A stretch of 64,000 nt of DNA, from NCBI RefSeq assembly GCF_019084045.1, contig NZ_JAHRED010000010.1, positions 1 through 64,000 on the forward strand, written 5' to 3'. The first letter of the stretch is position 1, and each line of letters opens with the position of its first letter. The notes beneath the pieces were generated by a model. That model saw only the letters and a program-made list of their open reading frames with translations. It had not been told where the DNA came from and did no database searches. The position numbers were made by a program, and so were the translations under genes. Below, piece by piece: positions 59,090 to 64,000 of this stretch. Origin of the DNA: Paeniglutamicibacter quisquiliarum. GTDB lineage: Bacteria; Actinomycetota; Actinomycetes; Actinomycetales; Micrococcaceae.

Positions 59090-60322
59090 GTGACGAGTAT
59101 CAAAGAAGTTGCCGTAGTTGGACTTGGCTACATCGGGTTGCCTACGGCAGCAATCCTGGCGTCGAAGGGGATCGTCGTCAAGGGAGTGGACGTCAGTCCG
59201 CGGACGGTTGATGCCGTGAATCGTGGAGAAGTTCCATTTGTTGAGCCCGCGCTCGGTGACTTCGTTGCTGCCGCGGTGGCTAACGGCACCTTGAGCGCCG
59301 GCTTGGACACCCCGGCAGCAGATGCCTACATCGTGGCCGTTCCGACTCCGTTCAATGCCGACCACAGCGCCGATCTGTCCTACATCGAGGCCGCTGCCGA
59401 CAAGATTGCTCCTCAACTTCGCGGCAACGAGCTGGTCATCCTTGAATCGACCTCCCCCCCAGGTGCCACGCAGCACATGGCCGACCGCTTGTTTGCCGCG
59501 CGGCCGGATCTAGATTCCTCGAGCATCCATATTGCGCACTGCCCGGAACGAGTATTGCCCGGCCGTGTCATGGAAGAACTCGTCACCAACGACCGAATCG
59601 TCGGTGGCATCACGCCCGAGGCCGCACAAATGGCCAAGGGCCTGTACAGCGTGTTCTGTGAAGCTGAAATCCTGGTCACGGACGCAACCACCGCCGAAAT
59701 GGCCAAGTTGGTTGAAAACTCCTTCCGCGACGTCAACATCGCCTTCGCCAACGAGCTGTCGGTGATTTCCGACAAGGTCGGCATCAACGTTTGGGAGCTC
59801 ATCGAGTTGGCCAATCACCACCCGCGCGTAAACATCCTGCAGCCGGGCCCGGGCGTTGGCGGACACTGCATCGCCGTTGACCCCTGGTTCATCGTCGCAG
59901 CGGCACCCGAGGAATCCAAGTTGATTCGACAGGCGCGCGAAACCAATGACGCAAAGCCTTCCTGGGTCGTGGACAAGGTCATCAAGTCGACCGAAACCCC
60001 GGGCTTCAACGGCAAGGTTGCGGTTCTGGGCCTGGCGTTCAAGGCCAACATCGACGATCTGCGCGAATCCCCGTCCATCGCGATCGCCAAGTCTCTGTCG
60101 GAAAAGGCACCTGGCGTTGAATTCTTCTTGGTTGAGCCGCACATCGAGGAATTGCCCAGAGGCCTGGCCGGAATCCACAACGTATCCTTGCGCAGCACCG
60201 AGGCCGCCCTTGAAGAGGCTTCCACGGTCGTGGTCCTGGTTGACCACGACCAGTTCAAGACCGTTCCCGCCACCGCCTTGGCTGGCAAGGATGTCATCGA
60301 TACTCGCGGACTGTGGCGCTAG
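59090..60322 (+). CDS. wecC: UDP-N-acetyl-D-mannosamine dehydrogenase
   Basis: 410 aa. Oxidises UDP-ManNAc to UDP-ManNAc-uronate with two NAD. EVAVVGLGYIGLPTAA nucleotide site, catalytic Cys in GVGGHCIAVDPWF (about 259), and FKANIDDLRESPS in the C-terminal domain; the GGHCIxVDP form is typical of WecC rather than Ugd. GTG 59090 is used because AAGGGG lies about 10 nt upstream; an open frame to 59057 precedes it. Directly upstream of wecB, which makes its substrate. Confidence 0.92.
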   Translation: MTSIKEVAVVGLGYIGLPTAAILASKGIVVKGVDVSPRTVDAVNRGEVPFVEPALGDFVAAAVANGTLSAGLDTPAADAYIVAVPTPFNADHSADLSYIEAAADKIAPQLRGNELVILESTSPPGATQHMADRLFAARPDLDSSSIHIAHCPERVLPGRVMEELVTNDRIVGGITPEAAQMAKGLYSVFCEAEILVTDATTAEMAKLVENSFRDVNIAFANELSVISDKVGINVWELIELANHHPRVNILQPGPGVGGHCIAVDPWFIVAAAPEESKLIRQARETNDAKPSWVVDKVIKSTETPGFNGKVAVLGLAFKANIDDLRESPSIAIAKSLSEKAPGVEFFLVEPHIEELPRGLAGIHNVSLRSTEAALEEASTVVVLVDHDQFKTVPATALAGKDVIDTRGLWR

Positions 60323-60376
60323 GCTGTTGACAGCACGTCGAACCAACTCAATATTCGCCCCAACGGATAGGTTATC

Positions 60377-61561
60377 GTGAAGAAGATCATGCCGATTTAC
60401 GGCACTCGGCCGGAAGCCATCAAGGTGGCACCGATTGTGAAGGCCCTGCAGGAATCCGAGCTCTTCGACTGTGTGGTGACCGTTACCGGCCAGCACCGTG
60501 AGATGCTCGACCAGGTCAACGAACTTTTCGACATCACACCTGAATACGATCTCGACGTCATTCAGCCGCGGCAGACCCTCAACTCGTTGCTCACCAAGAC
60601 CATCAATGGCTTGGATGCAATCTTTGAAAAGGAAAAGCCGGACGCCGTGGTGGTCCAGGGGGACACCACCACGTCTACTGCAGGTGCCATCGCCGCGTTC
60701 TACCGGGGTATCCCGGTGGTCCACGCCGAGGCGGGGCTTCGCAGCTACGACATCTTCTCTCCGTTCCCGGAGGAAGCGAACCGCAAGATGACGTCCCAGA
60801 TCGCCAGCTTGCACCTTGCTCCAACGACACTGAGCCAGCTGAATCTGATCAACGAGACCATTGATCCGAAGACCATTACGGTCACGGGCAACACCGTCAT
60901 CGACGCCCTGTTCACGGTGGTTGAAAAGAACATTCCGTTCGGCGACCCCAAGCTTGAAGAGCTGGTGTCGTCCGGCCGCAAGATCGTCTTGGTGACGACA
61001 CACCGTCGCGAGAACCAGGGTGAGCCCATGCGCGGCATCGGCCGCGCCTTGGCACGCCTCTCGGCTGCGGAGCCGGAGGTTGAATTTATTCTTCCCCTGC
61101 ACCGCAACCCCGCCGTGCGTGAAGCTTTGCTTCCGGAAATCGAGGGGCGCAAGAACATCACCCTGACCGAGCCGCTGGCCTACGGCGAGTTCACCCGGCT
61201 CATCGCCGCGGCCAACATCGTGCTGACCGACTCCGGCGGCGTGCAGGAAGAAGCTCCGAGCCTTGCAAAGCCGGTGCTCGTCATGCGCCAGAACACCGAG
61301 CGACCGGAAGCCGTTGTCGCCGGCACCGTGAGGCTCATCGGCACCGACGAAGAGAAGATCTTTGAATCGGTCGAGCTCTTGCTCAATGATGCTGCCGCCT
61401 ACGAGCAGATGGCCATGGCGACCAACCCCTACGGTGACGGCAAGGCGGCTATCCGCACGGTTGCAGCGATTGCCGAGCTGCTTGGAGTTGGCACGCGCAT
61501 GGAGGACTTTGACTCGAACTTGCCCTCCGAGGACAGCCTGGTGAATGCCGCGAGCATGTAG
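60377..61561 (+). CDS. wecB: UDP-GlcNAc 2-epimerase (non-hydrolysing)
   Basis: 394 aa. Converts UDP-GlcNAc to UDP-ManNAc. YGTRPEAIKVAPIV at the N-terminus, TGQHREMLDQV, VVQGDTTTS, VHAEAGLRS, HRRENQGEPM, and DSGGVQEEAPSLAKPVLVMR are the family signatures. GTG start at 60377, 54 bp after wecC. The pair supplies UDP-ManNAcA, a precursor known from Micrococcus-type teichuronic acid. Confidence 0.95.
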   Translation: MKKIMPIYGTRPEAIKVAPIVKALQESELFDCVVTVTGQHREMLDQVNELFDITPEYDLDVIQPRQTLNSLLTKTINGLDAIFEKEKPDAVVVQGDTTTSTAGAIAAFYRGIPVVHAEAGLRSYDIFSPFPEEANRKMTSQIASLHLAPTTLSQLNLINETIDPKTITVTGNTVIDALFTVVEKNIPFGDPKLEELVSSGRKIVLVTTHRRENQGEPMRGIGRALARLSAAEPEVEFILPLHRNPAVREALLPEIEGRKNITLTEPLAYGEFTRLIAAANIVLTDSGGVQEEAPSLAKPVLVMRQNTERPEAVVAGTVRLIGTDEEKIFESVELLLNDAAAYEQMAMATNPYGDGKAAIRTVAAIAELLGVGTRMEDFDSNLPSEDSLVNAASM

Positions 61562-61574
61562 TTCGAAGCACATC

Positions 61575-61619
61575 AAGAGGCACTGATTACCAACGCCTTG
61601 TTGGAGATCAGTGCCTCTT
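61575..61619. terminator. terminator after wecB
   Basis: AAGAGGCACTGAT (61575-61587) pairs with ATCAGTGCCTCTT (61607-61619); an inner CCAAC/GTTGG stem extends it. Followed by TTTT on the plus strand, with A's on the other side, so it could serve both wecB and the convergent response regulator. It closes the island. Confidence 0.85.
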
Positions 61620-61692
61620 TTATCTGGCAGCTGTCGCTACTGCGCCAGGGGTCGTCCAAGCGTGAAATCGGGCCGAAATCAGCGCCCGAAAA

Positions 61693-62382
61693 CTAGGGCG
61701 AGACTATTCCGGTCTCGTAAGCGATCACGACAGCTTGCACGCGATCCCGTGCGTTGAGCTTGGCCAGGATGTGCCCCACATGCGTCTTGACCGTTGCTTC
61801 GGAAAGAAACAGTTCGGCGGCGATTTCCGGATTAGACCGGCCCAAGGCAATCAATTCAAAGACTTCGCGCTCTCTTCTCGTTAGGGACTGCACCGACACG
61901 ACATGGGAGCTGTCCGGAAGGGTGGAGCGTCTCAGCATCGGCGCTACATGGTCAAGAAGGCGCCGGGTCGTGGACGGTGCTATGACTGCATCCCCGCGGT
62001 GGACGGTACGGATGGATTCAAGCAGCTCCTCCGGGGGAGCGTCCTTGAGCAAGAAGCCGCTGGCCCCGGCCTGAATGGCTGCCAGCGCGTACTCGTCGAG
62101 GTCAAAGGTCGTGAGGACAATGACCTTGGGCCCGGGTGCAGCCTTGGATTGTCCTGAAAGCAACAGCTCGGTTGTTTCTATCCCGTTCATTTCCGGCATG
62201 CGCACGTCCATAAGAATGACATCCGACGCGGCAAGTGCAGGGGAGGCGATGGCCTCGCGGCCGTTCGATGCCTCGGCAACAACCTCAAGATCAGCCTGGG
62301 AATTGATGAGCATCCTAAAGCCGCTGCGGACCAGGAGCTGGTCATCGACCAGCGCGACGCGGATGGGGTTTTCTTTTGGCAA
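61693..62382 (-). CDS. NarL/LuxR-type response regulator
   Basis: 229 aa. Receiver domain with the acidic pair near VALVDDQ, phospho-acceptor Asp59 in VILMDVRMPEMNG, Thr in LTTFDLDEY and Lys in FLLKDAPPEEL; C-terminal helix-turn-helix SLTRREREVFELIALGRSNPEIAAEL (in two motifs). Pairs with the histidine kinase 6 bp upstream. Targets are unknown; a role in envelope stress is possible by neighbourhood only. Confidence 0.92.
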   Translation of the reverse strand: MPKENPIRVALVDDQLLVRSGFRMLINSQADLEVVAEASNGREAIASPALAASDVILMDVRMPEMNGIETTELLLSGQSKAAPGPKVIVLTTFDLDEYALAAIQAGASGFLLKDAPPEELLESIRTVHRGDAVIAPSTTRRLLDHVAPMLRRSTLPDSSHVVSVQSLTRREREVFELIALGRSNPEIAAELFLSEATVKTHVGHILAKLNARDRVQAVVIAYETGIVSP

Positions 62383-62388
62383 AGCTTT

Positions 62389-63576
62389 TTAGTCCTCGGT
62401 GTAGGGGATGAATACGGAAACGCGGAAGCCTCCGCCGGGTGTGGGTCCTGCTTCGACGTCACCCTCGTAGAGGGCAACTCGCTCGGCCATTCCCCGAAGG
62501 CCCTGGCCGGATGCGGAGCTTCCCAGGGCACCGGCCCCGCGTCCGTTGTCAGATACCAGCAGCTGGAGTCCCCGATTGTCCCAGCGCAGAGTCACGCCGG
62601 CCGCGGCTTCGGGTCCGGCATGCTTCAGGACGTTGGTCAGGGCCTCCTGCATGGCCCGGTATACGGTGAGCTCGGCACCTGCCGGAAGCTCGCGCCGGGC
62701 GGTGCCAACTTGTGCGAAGTTGATGGCCAAGCCGCTCATGCGCGTGGCATCCAGCAATTCGGGAACGTCGACGAGGGCGGGGAGGGGACGGGTTGAAGCC
62801 TCCTCATCGCTGCGCAGAACACCCAGCAGCCGGCGCATCTCGCGCAACGAGCTTCGCCCCGTCTGCGAAATGGTGGCGAGGGTTTCCCGGGCGATCCCCG
62901 GATCGTGTTCACTTGCGTAGCGCGCACCATCGGACTGCGTGATGATCACCGAAAGTGAATGGGCAACGATATCGTGCATTTCTCGCGCAATGTGGCTGCG
63001 TTCATCGGCAGCGGCCAAAGCGCGTTCCTGCTCCCGCTCAATTTCGAGCCTTCTGGCGCGGTCCTCGAGCGTTTGCAAGGTCAACCGTCGGGTCCGGGCC
63101 AAATCCCCAAACGTCCAGGCCACCAAGACCAAGAGGCCGAGACCGATGAAATTGCGCACCGCACCTTCCGGTGAGCTGCCTGCGGACCAGGACCCCACTC
63201 GAATACTGGCAAGAAGGGCGCCCACGAATCCTGCGGCGAGACCAGCGAATGACTGCCAGCGTCGTCCATAGGCGGCCAACGAATACACCGTAATCGGCAC
63301 GGCAATTTGGGAAGGCAATAACTCGTCGGTGACGGCAACTTGGATGAGGTGGGCGAGGACAATTATTCCGGCAGCCAGCCCAGGGTGCCGGCGGCGCCAA
63401 ATCAATGGAAGCGTTTGGACGGTACCCAGGATGGCCAATTGCCAGCCGTTTCCCGAAACTCCAAGCATGATTCCGGCGAGAAGTCCGAAGACGAGCCATA
63501 TGCCGAGGCCAAGGATGAGGTCGACCTTGTGTGGATTCTGGCGAATCCACTTATCTAGGCTGCGGTGTGGCGTCAT
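62389..63576 (-). CDS. two-component sensor histidine kinase
   Basis: 395 aa from ATG 63576, which has AGGA just upstream and yields a typical N-terminus (MTPHRSLDKWIRQNPHKVDL); ATG 63651 would add 25 residues. Hydrophobic segments (about 20-150, four or five membrane helices) are followed by the HisKA_3 region with phospho-acceptor His in REMHDIVAHSLSVI and a HATPase domain with EALTNVLKHAG and VSDNGRGAG. DesK/NarX-like family. Cognate of the NarL-type regulator. Confidence 0.9.
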   Translation of the reverse strand: MTPHRSLDKWIRQNPHKVDLILGLGIWLVFGLLAGIMLGVSGNGWQLAILGTVQTLPLIWRRRHPGLAAGIIVLAHLIQVAVTDELLPSQIAVPITVYSLAAYGRRWQSFAGLAAGFVGALLASIRVGSWSAGSSPEGAVRNFIGLGLLVLVAWTFGDLARTRRLTLQTLEDRARRLEIEREQERALAAADERSHIAREMHDIVAHSLSVIITQSDGARYASEHDPGIARETLATISQTGRSSLREMRRLLGVLRSDEEASTRPLPALVDVPELLDATRMSGLAINFAQVGTARRELPAGAELTVYRAMQEALTNVLKHAGPEAAAGVTLRWDNRGLQLLVSDNGRGAGALGSSASGQGLRGMAERVALYEGDVEAGPTPGGGFRVSVFIPYTED

Positions 63577-63689
63577 CGATTCCTGCACGGGCAATGGGGC
63601 TGCTTCTTCTTCCTTGATTAGCCTACGGTGTTGAAGTGCGGCATTCGTCATGCCGTGGCATGAGAATTGGAACGTAATCGCTGCGTCGC

Positions 63690-63721
63690 TCACTATGTGA
63701 GATGGGTTGCTCACATAGTGA
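63690..63721. promoter_or_regulatory. perfect 12-bp dyad between kinase and leuB genes
   Basis: TCACTATGTGAG (63690-63701) and CTCACATAGTGA (63710-63721), spacer 8 bp. Size and symmetry suit a dimeric or tetrameric regulator's operator. There is no T-run, so a terminator is less likely. It could control leuB, the divergent kinase gene, or both. Confidence 0.6.
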
Positions 63722-63741
63722 TACGAGTCGATAAACTCGTA
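63722..63741. promoter_or_regulatory. second dyad immediately before leuB
   Basis: TACGAGT (63722-63728) and ACTCGTA (63735-63741), spacer 6 bp, ending three bases before the leuB ATG. No normal ribosome site is present between it and the ATG, so leuB may be translated from a leaderless transcript and this dyad could be an operator over its start site. Confidence 0.5.
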
Positions 63742-63744
63742 GGC

Positions 63745-64000
63745 ATGAGCGAATCCTTGAATATTGCCGTCATTCCAGGTGATGGCATTGGTCCTGAAGT
63801 AATTGCCGAGGCCGTGAAGGTCCTGAAGAAGGTAACCGAAGCCTCTGGCGTGCAGTTGGCACTGACCGACTACAAGCTCGGTGCCGAGCACTGGCTGGAG
63901 ACGGGGGAGACCCTTCCGGAGGAGACGCTCACTGCGCTCCGCGGCCACGACGCCATCCTTTTCGGTGCTGTCGGCGCAGCGCCGGGGGATACCCGCATTC
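63745..64000 (+). CDS. leuB: 3-isopropylmalate dehydrogenase, 3' partial
   Basis: The first 85 codons are visible: [20 protein letters not shown], the NAD/substrate-binding start of the family, then [13 protein letters not shown]. LeuB oxidises and decarboxylates 3-isopropylmalate in leucine synthesis. Runs off the window end. The upstream dyads are noted above. Confidence 0.93.
   Translation, partial: MSESLNIAVIPGDGIGPEVIAEAVKVLKKVTEASGVQLALTDYKLGAEHWLETGETLPEETLTALRGHDAILFGAVGAAPGDTRI

Noticed and set aside
59510-61576. 688-codon minus-strand open frame opposite wecC and wecB
   Set aside because: Runs antisense through two certain genes; His/Gly/Val-rich composition typical of a shadow frame.

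Overview
The window looks like a chromosome segment of a moderately high-GC Gram-positive actinobacterium, most likely an Arthrobacter-type member of the Micrococcaceae. The evidence is the SerA, LeuB, MetG and ABC-F sequences, frequent GTG starts, a fused RmlC-RmlD enzyme, and ManNAc-uronate genes that suit a teichuronic-acid-like wall polymer. The edges are ordinary core genes: an SH3-repeat cell-wall peptidase (cut by the window start), ABC-F ATPase, serA, a NYN-domain protein and metG on the left; a two-component system and leuB (cut by the window end) on the right.

Between metG (ends 8220) and the wecB terminator (61.6 kb) lies a mosaic surface-glycan island of about 53 kb. Its left part (8.4-17.8 kb) is AT-richer and holds glycosyltransferases (GTs), an acyltransferase, UDP-glucose dehydrogenase, and two paralogous pairs of small unknown proteins (families A and B here) arranged twice as A-GT2-B. 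The middle part has dTDP-rhamnose synthesis (rmlA, rmlB, rmlCD), a GT61 enzyme, a BNR_4 lyase-like protein, a three-domain GT of about 1,026 aa, an AlgX-like SGNH protein, and a three-module GT of 1,470 aa. The right part has an asparagine-synthase-like protein, a DUF6270 protein, a CgeB-GT2 fusion, two GT4 enzymes and wecC-wecB. Expected precursors are dTDP-rhamnose, UDP-glucuronate and UDP-ManNAc-uronate. I see no flippase, ABC exporter, polymerase or lipid-linked initiating transferase, so export must be encoded elsewhere.

The island is full of mobile DNA. It has an intact IS21-family element (40555-43241) that splits an alpha/beta-hydrolase gene and left a 5-bp target duplication, with the reading frame restored exactly when it is removed. 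It has two short non-autonomous elements with IS21-type ends (17967-18158 and 18205-18375). It has an apparently intact RIT element (three overlapping tyrosine recombinase genes between 43-bp inverted repeats, 50331-53685). Decayed transposase genes of the ISAzo13, IS110, IS3, ISAs1 and IS1182 types fill most gene-poor gaps. No tRNA, rRNA or CRISPR array was recognised.

All family assignments are by eye from motifs; no database search was run.
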